Shown: piece by piece, positions 9,751 to 30,815 of the stretch
How positions within the stretch are numbered: position 1 is the stretch's first letter
Layout: each line of letters starts with the position of its first letter
Source of the DNA: JBFMFB01 sp040752115
Lineage (GTDB): Bacteria > Pseudomonadota > Gammaproteobacteria > Burkholderiales > Sulfuricellaceae
Reading direction: 5' to 3'
NCBI GenBank assembly: GCA_040752115.1
Contig: JBFMFB010000012.1
Coordinates: 7,302-71,301, forward strand
Length of the DNA stretch: 64,000 bases
Translations under genes and position numbers: made by a program
The notes under the pieces: model-generated
What the model was told of the DNA's origin: nothing
Database searches by the model: none
What the model saw: only the letters and a program-made list of their open reading frames with translations

Positions 9751-9758
9751 GCCGAATA

Positions 9759-10016
9759 TCAAGCGGCTTTCTCAACGAGCTTGGCAACCCGCCACGTTTT
9801 CGTTTTTGCAAGCGGCCGGCATTCCTCGATCATCACCAGGTCGCCTTCGTGGAACTCGTTGTTTTCATCGTGCGCATGATATTTCTTCGACCGCCGAATC
9901 ACCTTGCCGTAAAGCGGATGCTTCACCTTGCGTTCGACCAGAACCGTAACGGTTTTATCCATCTTGTCGCTCACCACGCGCCCAATCAGCGCGCGCGTCA
10001 CTTTTTCCGCGCTCAT
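9759..10016 (-). CDS. rpsQ: 30S ribosomal protein S17
   Basis: Primary 16S rRNA-binding protein with an OB fold. The 85 residues start [20 protein letters not shown] and end [17 protein letters not shown]. Its start codon overlaps the rpmC stop (ATGA), coupling the two. It is the last gene of the S10 group before the spacer with the candidate promoter. Confidence 0.97.
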   Translation of the reverse strand: MSAEKVTRALIGRVVSDKMDKTVTVLVERKVKHPLYGKVIRRSKKYHAHDENNEFHEGDLVMIEECRPLAKTKTWRVAKLVEKAA

Positions 10017-10210
10017 GCCTGTCTCGCCTTTTCACTTATCAACGTGCGCACCCGCGCAATATCCTTGCGCACCTTGCCCAACTGATCGGTCTTGTTGCTT
10101 TGCTGAGTGGCAATCTGCATGCGCAGGCCGAACTGGGCGCGCAGCAACTCGACCAGTTCCTGGTTCAGCTCATCTACCGATTTGGCTCTCAATTCGCTGG
10201 CTTTCATCAT
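10013..10210 (-). CDS. rpmC: 50S ribosomal protein L29
   Basis: Two-helix protein beside the tunnel exit, part of the docking site for SRP and trigger factor. The 65 residues contain [20 protein letters not shown] and the C-terminal [16 protein letters not shown]. Two ATG codons occur in tandem at the start. The gene abuts rplP and overlaps rpsQ by 4 bp. Confidence 0.96.
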   Translation of the reverse strand: MMKASELRAKSVDELNQELVELLRAQFGLRMQIATQQSNKTDQLGKVRKDIARVRTLISEKARQA

Positions 10211-10627
10211 TTAGCTACCCACGTGTCGAACAACAAAAGTAGTCGCGATCGGCAGCTTGGCCGCGGCCAGGCGGAATGCCTCGCGCGCCAGCCCCTCGTC
10301 GACGCCGTCCATTTCGTACAGCACCTTGCCGGGCTGGATCTCGGCTACGTAAAACTCCGGGTTGCCCTTGCCGTTACCCATCCGCACTTCAGCGGGCTTG
10401 GCGGAGATGGGCTTATCCGGATAGATGCGGATCCAGATGCGCCCGCCGCGCTTGATGTGGCGCGTCATGGCACGGCGCGCGGCTTCAATCTGGCGTGCCG
10501 TCAAACGGCCGCGGCCGACCGCTTTCAGACCGTACTCGCCGAAGCTCACCTTGTTGCCCCGAGTGGCGATCCCAGTGTTGCGGCCCTTTTGCTGTTTGCG
10601 GTATTTCAGTCTAGCTGGCTGCAGCAT
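10211..10627 (-). CDS. rplP: 50S ribosomal protein L16
   Basis: Large-subunit protein next to the A-site tRNA elbow. The 138 residues begin [17 protein letters not shown] and contain [14 protein letters not shown] at about 80-93 and [20 protein letters not shown]. The start overlaps the end of rpsC by 17 bp, a longer overlap than the usual ATGA, so tight coupling with rpsC is likely. Confidence 0.98.
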   Translation of the reverse strand: MLQPARLKYRKQQKGRNTGIATRGNKVSFGEYGLKAVGRGRLTARQIEAARRAMTRHIKRGGRIWIRIYPDKPISAKPAEVRMGNGKGNPEFYVAEIQPGKVLYEMDGVDEGLAREAFRLAAAKLPIATTFVVRHVGS

Positions 10628-11318
10628 GTTTCGCTCCTGACTTTCTTACTTTCTTTTCCGGTTCGGGCGCCGCTACGGGCTGCTCGCCCTTGCCCAGCAC
10701 CTCGCCCTTGAATACCCATACCTTGATGCCGATAACGCCATAGGTGGTCTTGGCTTCTGCCGTACCATAGTCGATGTCGGCACGCAGCGTATGCAGCGGC
10801 ACACGCCCTTCGCGATACCATTCGGTGCGCGCGATTTCGATGCCATTCAGCCGGCCCGAGCTCATGATCTTGATCCCCTGGGCGCCAAGACGCATGGCGT
10901 TCTGCATCGCGCGTTTCATGGCGCGGCGGAACATGATGCGCTTTTCAAGCTGAGCGGCGATGTTCTCGGCGATCAGTTGCGCGTCGGTCTCAGGCTTGCG
11001 GATCTCCTCGATATTGAGGTGAACCGGCACGCCCATCAGCTTCTGCAGCTGCACCTTGAGAGATTCGATATCCTCGCCTTTCTTGCCGATCACCACGCCC
11101 GGCCGGGCGCTGTAAATCGTGATCTTGGCATCGCGCGCGGGGCGCTCGATGACGATTCTGCCGACTGCGGCATGCGCCAGCTTCTGCTTCAGAAAGGCAC
11201 GAACCTTGATGTCGTCGCGCAACATGCCGCCAAAGTTCTTGCTGTTCGCAAACCACTTCGACGACCAATTTTTCAGAACGCTCAGGCGAAAGCCTGTCGG
11301 ATGTATTTTCTGTCCCAT
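10611..11318 (-). CDS. rpsC: 30S ribosomal protein S3
   Basis: Lines the mRNA entry channel and takes part in mRNA unwinding. The 235 residues begin [14 protein letters not shown] and carry a type II KH domain at about 40-107 ([13 protein letters not shown]) and the C-terminal S3 domain with [21 protein letters not shown] split across about 155-175. The lysine-rich tail ends KHAAAS. It overlaps rplP by 17 bp. Confidence 0.98.
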   Translation of the reverse strand: MGQKIHPTGFRLSVLKNWSSKWFANSKNFGGMLRDDIKVRAFLKQKLAHAAVGRIVIERPARDAKITIYSARPGVVIGKKGEDIESLKVQLQKLMGVPVHLNIEEIRKPETDAQLIAENIAAQLEKRIMFRRAMKRAMQNAMRLGAQGIKIMSSGRLNGIEIARTEWYREGRVPLHTLRADIDYGTAEAKTTYGVIGIKVWVFKGEVLGKGEQPVAAPEPEKKVRKSGAKHAAAS

Positions 11319-11329
11319 CGTATGTCCTC

Positions 11330-11662
11330 TCAGTCGCCAACGGTCACGGTAATATGGCAGGTCGGCTTGAGAATGCGCGCGCCCCGGCCCTTGGCACGAG
11401 CGCGGAAGCGCTTCAGTGTCGTGCCCTCGTCCACGCAGATCGTGGCCACTTTCAGTTCGTCGATGTCCGCGCCTTCGTTATGCTCTGCATTCGCAATGGC
11501 CGACTCCAACACCTTCTTGATGATGACTGCGCCCTTCTTCGGGCTGAAGGTCAGGATGTTGAGCGCGCGCTCGACCGGGAGCCCGCGGATCTGGTCAGCC
11601 ACCAGACGGCCCTTCTGAGCCGAAAGGCGGGTACCGCGTAGTACTGCTGTCACTCTCATCAT
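11330..11662 (-). CDS. rplV: 50S ribosomal protein L22
   Basis: Its beta hairpin forms the constriction of the nascent chain exit tunnel, the site of macrolide resistance changes in other bacteria. The 110 residues contain [19 protein letters not shown] and the hairpin [20 protein letters not shown]. Tandem ATG codons occur at 11662 and 11659. It lies between rpsS and rpsC. Confidence 0.98.
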   Translation of the reverse strand: MMRVTAVLRGTRLSAQKGRLVADQIRGLPVERALNILTFSPKKGAVIIKKVLESAIANAEHNEGADIDELKVATICVDEGTTLKRFRARAKGRGARILKPTCHITVTVGD

Positions 11663-11668
11663 GCCTCC

Positions 11669-11944
11669 TTATTTCTTCGCCTTCTTGTCCGCGGCATGCC
11701 CTTTGAAGGTGCGCGTCAAGGAAAATTCGCCGAGCTTGTGGCCGACCATATTCTCGTTGATGTACACCGGAATATGCTGCTTGCCGTTGTGGATGGCGAT
11801 GGTCAAGCCGACGAAGTCGGGCAGCACCGTGGAACGGCGCGACCAGGTCTTGATCGGGCGCTTGTCGTTGGTCGCCCGGGCCGCCTCCACCTTTTTGATC
11901 AGGTGAGCGTCGACAAACGGGCCTTTTTTAATAGAACGTGCCAT
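11669..11944 (-). CDS. rpsS: 30S ribosomal protein S19
   Basis: Head protein that pairs with S13 and forms bridge B1a. The 91 residues start [20 protein letters not shown] and contain [20 protein letters not shown] and [15 protein letters not shown], all highly conserved. It lies 6 bp after rplB and 6 bp before rplV. Confidence 0.98.
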   Translation of the reverse strand: MARSIKKGPFVDAHLIKKVEAARATNDKRPIKTWSRRSTVLPDFVGLTIAIHNGKQHIPVYINENMVGHKLGEFSLTRTFKGHAADKKAKK

Positions 11945-11950
11945 ATCAGA

Positions 11951-12784
11951 TTACCTCTTGTTCGAAGGACGGCGGCGCACGATCATGCCTTGCGTGCGTT
12001 TGTTCTTGCGCGTGCGATACCCTTTGGTCGGCGTGCCCCACGGACTCACCGGATGACGTCCGGCAGCCGTCTTGCCTTCGCCGCCGCCGTGCGGATGGTC
12101 AATCGGGTTCATCGCCACACCGCGCACCGTCGGGCGAACCCCGCGCCAACGCATGGCGCCTGCCTTGCCGATCGAACGCAGACTGTGCTCGGAGTTACCC
12201 ACCTCGCCGATGGTCGCCTTGCAGTCCACATGCACCTTGCGTATCTCGCCGGAGCGCAGCCGCAACTGGGCATAGCTGCCCTCGCGCGCCAGCAGCTGCA
12301 CCGAAGTGCCTGCCGAGCGGGCCAACTGCGCGCCCTTGCCGGGCAGCATTTCGATGCAGTGGATCGTGGTGCCCACCGGAATGTTTCTCAGCGGCAGCGC
12401 GTTGCCGACCTTGATCGGAGAGTCCGAGCCGCTGATCAGCTGCATGCCGGCGGCCACGCCCTTCGGCGCGATGATGTAGCGGCGCTCGCCGTCCGCGTAG
12501 CACAGGAGCGCCAGATGCGCGCTGCGGTTCGGATCGTATTCGAGACGCTCCACCTTTGCCGGCACGCCGTCCTTGTCGCGGCGGAAATCCACGACACGGT
12601 AGTGCTGCTTGTGGCCGCCGCCCTGGTGGCGAGTAGTAATGTGGCCGTTGTTGTTGCGGCCAGCATTCTTCGACTGGGCACGAAGCAGCGGCGCATGGGG
12701 CGCCCCCTTGTGCAACTCCGGCGTCACGATCTTGACAACTGCGCGCCGGCCGGCGGAAGTCGGTTTTACCTTAATGATTGCCAT
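11951..12784 (-). CDS. rplB: 50S ribosomal protein L2
   Basis: One of the largest and most conserved large-subunit proteins, needed for subunit joining and peptidyl transferase activity. The 277 residues contain [18 protein letters not shown] near the N-terminus and the C-terminal [20 protein letters not shown], with the histidine close to the catalytic centre. It lies 11 bp after rplW. Confidence 0.98.
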   Translation of the reverse strand: MAIIKVKPTSAGRRAVVKIVTPELHKGAPHAPLLRAQSKNAGRNNNGHITTRHQGGGHKQHYRVVDFRRDKDGVPAKVERLEYDPNRSAHLALLCYADGERRYIIAPKGVAAGMQLISGSDSPIKVGNALPLRNIPVGTTIHCIEMLPGKGAQLARSAGTSVQLLAREGSYAQLRLRSGEIRKVHVDCKATIGEVGNSEHSLRSIGKAGAMRWRGVRPTVRGVAMNPIDHPHGGGEGKTAAGRHPVSPWGTPTKGYRTRKNKRTQGMIVRRRPSNKR

Positions 12785-12795
12785 GGCTTTCTCTC

Positions 12796-13107
12796 CTACT
12801 CACCGGCCGCAAAGTTGATCTCTTGACCGGGCTTGAGCGCGACATACGCCTTCTTCCAGTCTTGCCGCCGTCCCTGTGTCCGGCCGTGGCGCTTGGCCTT
12901 GCCTTTCACGTTCAGCAGTTGCACGCCGGCCACTTCGACCTTGAACAGCAGCTCGACCGCCGCCTTGATCTCCGGCTTGGTAGCGTTGCTCACCACCCGG
13001 AATGCGACCTGCTCATGCTTGTCCGCGACCATGGTGGCCTTTTCCGATATCTGCGGCGCCAGAATGACCTGCATCAGCCGTTCCTGATTGAATTTAGCGG
13101 CACTCAT
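12796..13107 (-). CDS. rplW: 50S ribosomal protein L23
   Basis: Tunnel-exit protein that docks trigger factor and SRP. The 103 residues include [20 protein letters not shown] and the RNA-binding loop [20 protein letters not shown]. The trigger factor contact [17 protein letters not shown] precedes it. The start overlaps rplD by 4 bp. Confidence 0.97.
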   Translation of the reverse strand: MSAAKFNQERLMQVILAPQISEKATMVADKHEQVAFRVVSNATKPEIKAAVELLFKVEVAGVQLLNVKGKAKRHGRTQGRRQDWKKAYVALKPGQEINFAAGE

Positions 13108-13727
13108 CCCAGCATCTCCTCAATTTTCTTCACCGCGCTGCGGGTCAGCAGCACGTTGGAAAAGCGCACCAGATTCACTGGATCGGCATGCTGCGCTTCC
13201 ACCACCAGCACGTGCGGCAGGTTGCGCGAGGACAGATAAAGGTTCTCATCCAGATCATCGGTCAGCACCAGCACGCTGTCGAACCCCATCGTCTTGATTT
13301 TCTGCGCCAACACTTTGGTCTTCGGCGAATCCACCTTGAACTCTTCCACCACTGAAAGACGGCCCTGCCGCGCCAGTTCGGACAGAATGGCGCACATGCC
13401 GGCGCGGTGCATTTTCTTGTTCACCTTGTGGCTGAAATTCTCGTCCGGGCTGCTCGGGAAAATCTTGCCGCCTCCCCGCCACAGCGGGCTGGAAGCCATA
13501 CCCGCGCGAGCGCGGCCGGTACCCTTCTGGCGCCACGGTTTGCGCGTGCTCTTGGCAACATCCGAACGGCCCTTCTGGGCACGGGTTCCGGTACGCGCGT
13601 TGGCCATGAACGCGGTCACCACCTGATGAACCAGCGCCTCATTGAATTCGCGGCCAAACGCGGCGTCGGACGCAGCGACGTTCGCCGTCGCCTGACCTTG
13701 TTCGTTAATCAGTTTCAGCTCCATCAT
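13104..13727 (-). CDS. rplD: 50S ribosomal protein L4
   Basis: Lines the exit tunnel opposite L22. In E. coli it is also the autoregulator of the S10 operon. The 207 residues contain the long loop [20 protein letters not shown] at about 62-81 that reaches the tunnel wall. Tandem ATG codons (13727, 13724) overlap the rplC stop, so rplC-rplD-rplW form a chain of 4-bp overlaps. Confidence 0.98.
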   Translation of the reverse strand: MMELKLINEQGQATANVAASDAAFGREFNEALVHQVVTAFMANARTGTRAQKGRSDVAKSTRKPWRQKGTGRARAGMASSPLWRGGGKIFPSSPDENFSHKVNKKMHRAGMCAILSELARQGRLSVVEEFKVDSPKTKVLAQKIKTMGFDSVLVLTDDLDENLYLSSRNLPHVLVVEAQHADPVNLVRFSNVLLTRSAVKKIEEMLG

Positions 13728-14371
13728 GCACCTGCCTTCACGCTCGGACGAATCATCACATCACCGCCTTTGGAACCGGGGACAGCGCCGCTGATCAACA
13801 GCAACTGGCGTTCTGCATCAACCCGCACGATCTCCAGTTTCTGCACGGTGCGCTTCACGGCGCCGTAGTGGCCTGCCATGCGCTTGCCGGGGAACACGCG
13901 GCCGGGGTCCTGCGCCTGGCCGATGGAACCGGGGGTGTTGTGGGAACGGGAATTGCCATGGCTGGCACGGTTGGAACTGAAGTTGTGGCGCTTGATCACG
14001 CCGCTGAAACCCTTGCCGTGCGAGGTACCGGTGACGTCCACCTTCTGTCCGGGCTGAAAAATATCTGCACCGATCGTTCCGCCCAGCGCGAACTTCGCCA
14101 GCTCTTCGCTGCTCACGGGGAATTCCCGCAGAATATGCCCGGCTTCCACGCCCGCTTTGGCGAAATGTCCGACCATGGGCTGGCTGACGCGATTCGGGCG
14201 GCGCGCTCCGAAGGTAACCTGCACCGCGGCATAGCCGTCGGTTTCGGGAGTCTTGATCTGGGTCACGCGGTTGTTGGACACATCCACCACCGTCACCGCG
14301 ACGGAATCGCCGTCTTCGGTAAAGATGCGCGTCATGCCAATCTTGCGACCGACTAGTCCTAAGCTCATCAT
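13724..14371 (-). CDS. rplC: 50S ribosomal protein L3
   Basis: Early assembly protein whose long finger approaches the peptidyl transferase centre. The 215 residues begin [20 protein letters not shown] and contain [21 protein letters not shown] at roughly 130-150, the segment that carries the methylated Gln/Asn site in some species. It lies 75 bp after rpsJ. Confidence 0.98.
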   Translation of the reverse strand: MMSLGLVGRKIGMTRIFTEDGDSVAVTVVDVSNNRVTQIKTPETDGYAAVQVTFGARRPNRVSQPMVGHFAKAGVEAGHILREFPVSSEELAKFALGGTIGADIFQPGQKVDVTGTSHGKGFSGVIKRHNFSSNRASHGNSRSHNTPGSIGQAQDPGRVFPGKRMAGHYGAVKRTVQKLEIVRVDAERQLLLISGAVPGSKGGDVMIRPSVKAGA

Positions 14372-14446
14372 TATTTTCCTTTAACAACGCCGATTACGAT
14401 TGACCGGCTTCTTTCATTATCGGCAGGGCAAAACCCCGCCCTGCAA

Positions 14447-14755
14447 CTACAACTTGATTTCGACGTCCACGCCGGCTGGCAAATCCAGCTTCATCAGCGC
14501 ATCCACCGTCTTGTCGGTGGGATCGATGATGTCCATCAGACGCAGATGGGTGCGGATTTCGAACTGGTCGCGCGAGGTCTTGTTGACGTGCGGCGAACGC
14601 AACACGTCAAAGCGCTCGATGCGCGTCGGCAAAGGCACGGGGCCCTTGACTACCGCGCCCGTGCGCTTGGCGGTCTCAACGATCTCCAGCGCCGACTGAT
14701 CGATCAGATGGTAGTCGAATGCCTTGAGACGAATACGAATTTTCTGGCTTTGCAT
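14447..14755 (-). CDS. rpsJ: 30S ribosomal protein S10
   Basis: Head protein of the small subunit, also the NusE antitermination factor that binds NusB and NusG. The 102 residues begin [20 protein letters not shown] and contain [20 protein letters not shown]. It is the first gene of the S10 group, 91 bp after tuf. I see no promoter in that gap, only a hairpin repeat, so transcription probably continues from tuf. Confidence 0.98.
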   Translation of the reverse strand: MQSQKIRIRLKAFDYHLIDQSALEIVETAKRTGAVVKGPVPLPTRIERFDVLRSPHVNKTSRDQFEIRTHLRLMDIIDPTDKTVDALMKLDLPAGVDVEIKL

Positions 14756-14767
14756 GTTTATTTTCCT

Positions 14768-14846
14768 GTGAGGAGTTAGGGGTTAGGAGTGAGGAGTCTG
14801 TCGTTTCGAGCCGTCCGCTCCTTTCCCCTCACTCTTCACACCTCAC
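14768..14846. repeat. Hairpin repeat of the gtgaggagt family, rpsJ-tuf gap
   Basis: The left arm is built of short units such as gtgaggagt and taggggtta, and the right arm of their reverse complements (cccctcactcttcacacctcac), with a central loop around 14795-14818. The element fills the space between the tuf stop and rpsJ. Similar elements occur at 23480, 28879 and 31341. Confidence 0.75.
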
Positions 14847-16037
<1,191 letters not shown>

Positions 16038-16059
16038 GATAGTTCCCTCTAATAAACAA

Positions 16060-18150
<2,091 letters not shown>

Positions 18151-18182
18151 TTTCGATAAACCTTAATATGTGCTTTTCATTC

Positions 18183-18243
18183 ACCACGGAGACACAGAGC
18201 CGATCTCTGCAAACAAACCCCGTGTCTCTGTGCCTCTGTGGTC
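18183..18243. repeat. Hairpin repeat of the accacggagacacagag family, rpsG-fusA gap
   Basis: The left arm (18183-18199) and the right arm (about 18222-18243, cgtgtctctgtgcctctgtggt) are imperfect reverse complements built of 8-9 base units. Intergenic repeats of this wording are common across unrelated bacteria. Here it separates rpsG from fusA within the str transcript. Confidence 0.75.
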
Positions 18244-18249
18244 GAAACC

Positions 18250-18720
18250 TTAAAAGCGATAATGCGCGAAAGCCTTGTTGGCTTCGGCCATGCGGTGCAC
18301 TTCTTCGCGCTTCTTGACCGCGCTGCCGCGGCCCTCGGCCGCATCCAGCAACTCGCCCGCCAACCGGAAGCCCATGGATTTCTCGCCGCGCTTGCGCGCC
18401 GCATCCCGAAGCCAGCGCATCGCCAGCGCGGTGCGACGCAGCGGGCGCACCTCGACCGGCACCTGATAGTTGGCACCGCCAACACGCCGGCTCTTCACTT
18501 CCACCATCGGGCGGATATTGGACAGCGCCTGAGCGAACACCTCGAGCGGGTTCTTGCCGCTCTTCTTCTCGACCTGTTCCAGCGCGCCGTAAATAATCCG
18601 CTCGGCGACAGCCTTCTTGCCGCGCGTCATCAGCACATTGACGAACTTGGCGACTTCCTGGCTGCTGTATTTCGGATCCGGCAGCACTTCCCGTTTCGGC
18701 ACTTCTCTGCGTCTTGGCAT
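18250..18720 (-). CDS. rpsG: 30S ribosomal protein S7
   Basis: Primary assembly protein of the 30S head. In E. coli it also represses the str operon. I chose the ATG at 18720 (156 residues, [18 protein letters not shown]) because a GAGGT ribosome binding site lies just upstream. Five more residues would be possible from 18735. Conserved segments include [20 protein letters not shown] and [16 protein letters not shown]. It follows rpsL by 26 bp. Confidence 0.97.
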   Translation of the reverse strand: MPRRREVPKREVLPDPKYSSQEVAKFVNVLMTRGKKAVAERIIYGALEQVEKKSGKNPLEVFAQALSNIRPMVEVKSRRVGGANYQVPVEVRPLRRTALAMRWLRDAARKRGEKSMGFRLAGELLDAAEGRGSAVKKREEVHRMAEANKAFAHYRF

Positions 18721-18746
18721 GATTACCTCGGTCAACTCTTAAAGAT

Positions 18747-19124
<378 letters not shown>

Positions 19125-19136
19125 GTGTTAATCCCT

Positions 19137-19168
19137 AAATAAAAATGACGGGACGGCAAAGCCGTCCC
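19137..19168 (-). terminator. Terminator or attenuator in the rpsL leader
   Basis: A perfect 8-bp stem GGGACGGC/GCCGTCCC (19150-19157 with 19161-19168, 3-nt loop) is followed on the minus strand by GTCATTTTTATTT. It lies after rpoC but also downstream of the promoter at 19242-19270. It can therefore end rpoBC transcripts and must be passed, fully or partly, by transcripts bound for rpsL. Confidence 0.75.
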
Positions 19169-19241
19169 TGAAATTTTTGGTCTAGCGCGACTTTCCCCGC
19201 TTTTCACCGGGTTTTTCGCGTCGCAGCTAAAAAGATTGTGG

Positions 19242-19266
19242 ATTGTATTTGCTTAGCAACCCACTG

Positions 19267-19270
<4 letters not shown>
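19242..19270 (-). promoter_or_regulatory. Strong sigma-70 promoter for the str operon
   Basis: On the minus strand TTGACA (19265-19270, a perfect -35) and TACAAT (19242-19247) are spaced by 17 bp. The -35 box overlaps the TGA stop of rpoC. Transcription would start near 19235 and give rpsL a structured leader: an outer GCGAC/GTCGC pair with an inner CCCG/CGGG hairpin, then the terminator-like hairpin at 19150-19168. Confidence 0.75.
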
Positions 19271-23469
<4,199 letters not shown>

Positions 23470-23479
23470 ATTTACCTCC

Positions 23480-23546
23480 GTGAGGCGTGAAGCGTGAAGC
23501 GTGAGGCGAGGGACTTCCCCCTCTCTCCTTACTCCTCACTCCTCAC
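23480..23546. repeat. Hairpin repeat of the gtgaggagt family, rpoB-rpoC gap
   Basis: The left arm contains gtgaggcgtgaagcgtgaag units. The right arm (ccttactcctcactcctcac) ends at 23546, four bases before the rpoB stop. It fills almost the whole rpoB-rpoC spacer and would form a hairpin in the rpoBC mRNA. Confidence 0.75.
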
Positions 23547-23550
23547 CGAA

Positions 23551-27630
<4,080 letters not shown>

Positions 27631-27663
27631 AATGTCTCCATGGAGTACCTGCGGCAGCAGAGT

Positions 27664-27704
27664 TCAGAAGATAGAAGGCGGGAAACGAACCCCCTATCTT
27701 CTGA
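27664..27704. repeat. Inverted repeat in the rplL-rpoB gap
   Basis: TCAGAAGATAG (27664-27674) and CTATCTTCTGA (27694-27704) are perfect 11-bp reverse complements around a 19-base centre, about 35 bp ahead of the rpoB start. With the terminator-like hairpin at 27721-27752 it makes the rplL-rpoB spacer highly structured. Confidence 0.65.
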
Positions 27705-27720
27705 TCTCTTCCAACAAACG

Positions 27721-27752
27721 GAAAAAGGCCGGCGGGGAAAATCCCGCCAGCC
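27721..27752 (-). terminator. Attenuator-type terminator between rplL and rpoB
   Basis: GGCTGGCGGG and CCCGCCGGCC pair (6 + 3 bp with one mismatch, loop of about 6) and are followed on the minus strand by TTTTTCC. It lies 20 bp past the rplL stop. A partial terminator here is the known device that makes rplJL transcripts more abundant than rpoBC in E. coli. Confidence 0.75.
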
Positions 27753-27772
27753 TGCTTTCCGTAGGATGCGAT

Positions 27773-28153
27773 TTACTTGATTTCGCAAGCAGCGCCAGCT
27801 TCAGCCAGTTGCTTGGCAATGGCGTCGGCGTCGGCTTTGGAAATACCTTCCTTGATCGGCTTGGGAGCGCCGTCGACCAGGTCTTTGGCTTCCTTCAGGC
27901 CCAGGCCGGTGATGGCGCGCACCACCTTGATGGTGTTGACCTTGTTGTCGCCGGCGTTGGTCAGAATAACATCGAATTCGGTCTTCTCTTCCGCAGCCGG
28001 AGCAGCGGCGCCGGCTGCCGGAGCAGCGACCGCAACCGCGGTGGCGGCGGCGGAAACGCCGAATTTCTCTTCCATTTCCTTGATCAGCTCGGACAGCTCG
28101 AGCACGGACATGCTCGCAATTGCATCCAGAATGTCAGCTTTGGCAACAGCCAT
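27773..28153 (-). CDS. rplL: 50S ribosomal protein L7/L12
   Basis: Multicopy stalk protein that recruits EF-Tu, EF-G and initiation factors. The 126 residues have the N-terminal dimerisation domain ([20 protein letters not shown]), an alanine-rich hinge at about 36-55 and the C-terminal factor-binding domain with [20 protein letters not shown]. It follows rplJ by 60 bp. Confidence 0.99.
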   Translation of the reverse strand: MAVAKADILDAIASMSVLELSELIKEMEEKFGVSAAATAVAVAAPAAGAAAPAAEEKTEFDVILTNAGDNKVNTIKVVRAITGLGLKEAKDLVDGAPKPIKEGISKADADAIAKQLAEAGAACEIK

Positions 28154-28213
28154 GATTTTCTCCTAAATGAATAAAGGTTTCGAACAACGGGAAAGCCCCG
28201 CGATTCAGATCTG

Positions 28214-28738
28214 TCAAGCGGCCTGCTTGGCGTCGCGAACGGCGGCAAGACCGCGCACGAACTTGGTCGGCACTTCGTTGAGGGTCTGCACGAACTTCGC
28301 AACCGGCGCCTGCATGGTGCCCAGCAGCTTTGCCAGCAGCTCTTCGCGGCTCGGCATGGTGGCGAGGCTCGCAACATCCTTGGCGGACATCACGTAATTC
28401 GCCATCGCACCGGCTTTCACCACGAATTTTTCGTTGCCTTTGGCAAAATCGTGCATCACCTTCGCTGCCGCAACCGGATCCGCGGAAATGCCGTACGCGA
28501 GCGGCCCCACCATGTGCTCGGCCAGGCCGGAGAACGGAGTCTCCGCCACGGCGCGGCGCGCCAGGGTGTTCTTGAGCACGCGCAGGTACACGCCGGAAGC
28601 GCGCGCCTTGGCACGCAGCGCCGTCATGTCCCCCACTTCCATGCCCCGGTATTCGGCCAGCACAATCGCCTGGGCATTCCCCAACTGGGCGCTGATTTCG
28701 GCCACAACCGCTTTCTTTTCTTCAAGATTGAGACTCAA
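28214..28738 (-). CDS. rplJ: 50S ribosomal protein L10
   Basis: Base of the ribosomal stalk. It binds 23S rRNA with L11 and carries L7/L12 dimers on its C-terminal helix. The 174 residues start at TTG (28738) with [20 protein letters not shown], preceded by AAGGAGAG. The N-terminal domain contains [20 protein letters not shown]. Expression is probably controlled by L10 binding to the leader upstream, as in other bacteria. Confidence 0.97.
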   Translation of the reverse strand: MSLNLEEKKAVVAEISAQLGNAQAIVLAEYRGMEVGDMTALRAKARASGVYLRVLKNTLARRAVAETPFSGLAEHMVGPLAYGISADPVAAAKVMHDFAKGNEKFVVKAGAMANYVMSAKDVASLATMPSREELLAKLLGTMQAPVAKFVQTLNEVPTKFVRGLAAVRDAKQAA

Positions 28739-28758
28739 GGTCTACTCTCCTTTTTAAC

Positions 28759-28812
28759 AAAAAGGATGAAGGCGGAAGGCGGAAGGATGCTTCATCCTCC
28801 GTCCCTCATCCT
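28759..28812. repeat. Hairpin repeat aaggatgaaggcgg type, just upstream of rplJ
   Basis: The left arm (aaaggatgaaggcggaaggc) and the right arm (cctccgtccctcatccttc) are imperfect reverse complements about 54 bases long in total. It lies between the conserved part of the L10 leader and the rplJ ribosome binding site. It is similar in style to the gtgaggagt elements but of different wording. Confidence 0.65.
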
Positions 28813-28816
28813 TCAA

Positions 28817-29031
28817 CCCGGCGACCTTTCGTCAGGAGAAACAAAATCCTGTTTTCGGGTGCGCCATCTGCGTAGAGCGTGAGGAGTAAGGCGTGAGGGG
28901 GAAAACCCCACCGCGCCATGCCCCATTCCTCAACAATTAAGTCCGCAGTTAAAGAGTTGGCGCCGGGGATCAGAAAAACCTCGCCTCGCCCCTAACTCCT
29001 CACTCTTTACCGAACCTCTACGGTCTTTGAC
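28817..29031 (-). promoter_or_regulatory. L10-type ribosomal protein leader, arm enlarged by a repeat
   Basis: This is the 328-bp gap between rplA and rplJ. Reading the minus strand, GTCAAAGACCGTAGAG (ending at 29016), CTCTACGCAGATGGCGCACC (from 28877) and GAAAGGTCGCCGGG (28830-28817) match the wording I know from proteobacterial rplJ leaders. CGUAGAG (29022-29016) pairs with CUCUACG (28877-28871). The L10(L12) complex binds such leaders to repress rplJL translation. Between the paired segments lie about 138 nt, including a gtgaggagt repeat. Just past rplA there is also a hairpin CTGCCGGG/CCCGGCAG. Confidence 0.7.
28879..29005. repeat. Hairpin repeat of the gtgaggagt family inside the L10 leader
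   Basis: Units gtgaggagtaaggcgtgagg at the left and cctaactcctcactctt at the right are imperfect reverse complements. The centre contains an unrelated loop of about 75 bases. The element sits between the two paired strands of the leader's first stem. Confidence 0.65.
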
Positions 29032-29066
29032 AACCTGCCGGGCGGAAACCCGGCAGCCCAAAGCTC

Positions 29067-29762
29067 TTATCCCGCCAGCGTGGATTGATCCACCCTGACG
29101 CCCACCCCCATGGTGCTGGAGATGGCAATTTTCTTCATGAACACGCCCTTGGCGGTGGCCGGTTTGGCGCGGTTCAGGGCATCCACCAGCGCCAGCAGAT
29201 TCTCGCGCAGAGCCTCGTCGCTGAACGATTTGCGCCCAATGGTGCATTGCACGATACCGCCCTTGTCGGTGCGGTATTGCACCTGGCCCGCCTTGGCATT
29301 CTTCACGGCGCCGGCCACGTCCGGCGTCACGGTGCCGACCTTGGGATTCGGCATCAAGCCGCGGGGGCCGAGAATCTGGCCCAGTTGACCGACCACGCGC
29401 ATCGCGTCGGGGCTGGCGATCACCACATCGAAATCCATCTTGCCGGCTTTCACCTCGGCGGCGAGATCGTCGAAGCCGACGATATCGGCACCCGCGACCT
29501 TTGCAGCCTCGGCCGCAGCGCCTTGGGCGAACACCGCCACGCGCACGGTCTTGCCGGTGCCGCGGGGCAGCACCACGGAGCCGCGCACCACCTGGTCCGA
29601 CTTGCGCGCGTCCACGCCGAGATTCACCGCGACGTCGATGGATTCATCGAATTTCGCAGTTGCAGCTTCCTTGACCAGCGCCAGCGCATCGGCCAGCGGA
29701 TACAGCTTGTTGCGGTCGACCTTGCTCTTGAGAGCCTTCATCCGTTTGGACAAGCGTGCCAT
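29067..29762 (-). CDS. rplA: 50S ribosomal protein L1
   Basis: L1 stalk protein that moves with E-site tRNA. In E. coli it also represses its own operon. I chose the ATG at 29762 (231 residues, [20 protein letters not shown]), one base after the rplK stop; a longer frame reaches 29810 but would overlap rplK. The conserved [20 protein letters not shown] and [18 protein letters not shown] segments are present. Confidence 0.98.
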   Translation of the reverse strand: MARLSKRMKALKSKVDRNKLYPLADALALVKEAATAKFDESIDVAVNLGVDARKSDQVVRGSVVLPRGTGKTVRVAVFAQGAAAEAAKVAGADIVGFDDLAAEVKAGKMDFDVVIASPDAMRVVGQLGQILGPRGLMPNPKVGTVTPDVAGAVKNAKAGQVQYRTDKGGIVQCTIGRKSFSDEALRENLLALVDALNRAKPATAKGVFMKKIAISSTMGVGVRVDQSTLAG

Positions 29763-29763
29763 G

Positions 29764-30195
29764 TTATACCCCCTCCACTTCAACGCCCATGCTGCGAGCG
29801 CTGCCCGCAATGGTGCGCACCGCAGCGTCCATGTCGGCCGCGGTCAAATCCGGCATCTTGGCCTTGGCGATGTCCTCGGCCTGGGCGCGCGTCAGCTTGC
29901 CCACCTTGTCGGTGTGCGGGCGCGCACTGCCTTTCTGCAGGCCGGCGGCTTTTTTGATCAGCACGGTCGCCGGCGGCGTCTTCATCACGAAGGTGAAGCT
30001 CTTGTCGGCGTAAGCGGTAATCACCACCGGTATCGGCAGCCCCGCTTCCATGCCCTGGGTCGCGGCATTGAAAGCCTTGCAGAACTCCATAATATTAAGG
30101 CCGCGCTGGCCCAGCGCCGGGCCGATGGGCGGACTCGGATTCGCCTTGCCGGCGGGCACTTGCAGCTTGATATAGCCAACAATTTTCTTTGCCAC
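29764..30195 (-). CDS. rplK: 50S ribosomal protein L11
   Basis: Stalk-base protein that binds the GTPase-associated centre of 23S rRNA and is required for RelA activation. The 143 residues begin [20 protein letters not shown], with the proline-rich [20 protein letters not shown] hinge. The C-terminal domain has [15 protein letters not shown]. It is followed almost immediately by rplA. Confidence 0.98.
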   Translation of the reverse strand: MAKKIVGYIKLQVPAGKANPSPPIGPALGQRGLNIMEFCKAFNAATQGMEAGLPIPVVITAYADKSFTFVMKTPPATVLIKKAAGLQKGSARPHTDKVGKLTRAQAEDIAKAKMPDLTAADMDAAVRTIAGSARSMGVEVEGV

Positions 30196-30281
30196 GTCAT
30201 TTACTCCTGAAATATGGGTTCAAGCGCCACTTGCCGCCGGATGGCTGTCCGGCGTGGCTCCCCGTTGCAACAAACCTGCTC

Positions 30282-30815
30282 TTACGCTTTTTCCACCTGC
30301 CCGAAATCGAGCTCAACCGGCGTGGCGCGCCCGAAAATCAGCACCGACACGCGCAGCTTGTTCTTGTCGTAGTTCACTTCCTCGACCACGCCGTGGAAAT
30401 CGTTGAAAGGACCTTCCGTGACACGTACCGCCTCGCCCACTTCGAACAGCACCTTGGGCTTGGGCTTCTCCACACCCTCCTGGATCTGCTGGAGGATCTC
30501 CGCCACTTCCTTGTCGCTGATCGGTGTCGGCTTCAGCGCCGTACCGCCGACAAAACCGCTGACCTTGGGCGTGCTCTTGACCAGATGCCAGCTTTCGTCG
30601 GTCATTTCCATCTGGACCAACACGTAGCCCGGAAAAAACTTGCGCTCGCTGATCGCCTTCTGGCCGCCCTTCATCTCGACCACTTCTTCTACCGGCACCA
30701 GAATCTGCCCGAACTTGTCCTGCATGCCGGCACGATCGATGCGCTCCTGCAGGGCCCGTGCCACGCTCTTCTCAAAGCCGGAATAGGCATGCACCACATA
30801 CCAACGTTTCGTCAT
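30282..30815 (-). CDS. nusG: Transcription termination/antitermination factor NusG
   Basis: Binds RNA polymerase through its N-terminal domain and Rho or S10 through its C-terminal KOW domain, linking transcription and translation. I chose the ATG at 30815 (177 residues, [20 protein letters not shown]). A longer in-frame extension to 30950 lies inside secE and is spurious. The KOW region [20 protein letters not shown] is at about 123-142. The start overlaps the secE stop by 4 bp. Confidence 0.98.
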   Translation of the reverse strand: MTKRWYVVHAYSGFEKSVARALQERIDRAGMQDKFGQILVPVEEVVEMKGGQKAISERKFFPGYVLVQMEMTDESWHLVKSTPKVSGFVGGTALKPTPISDKEVAEILQQIQEGVEKPKPKVLFEVGEAVRVTEGPFNDFHGVVEEVNYDKNKLRVSVLIFGRATPVELDFGQVEKA

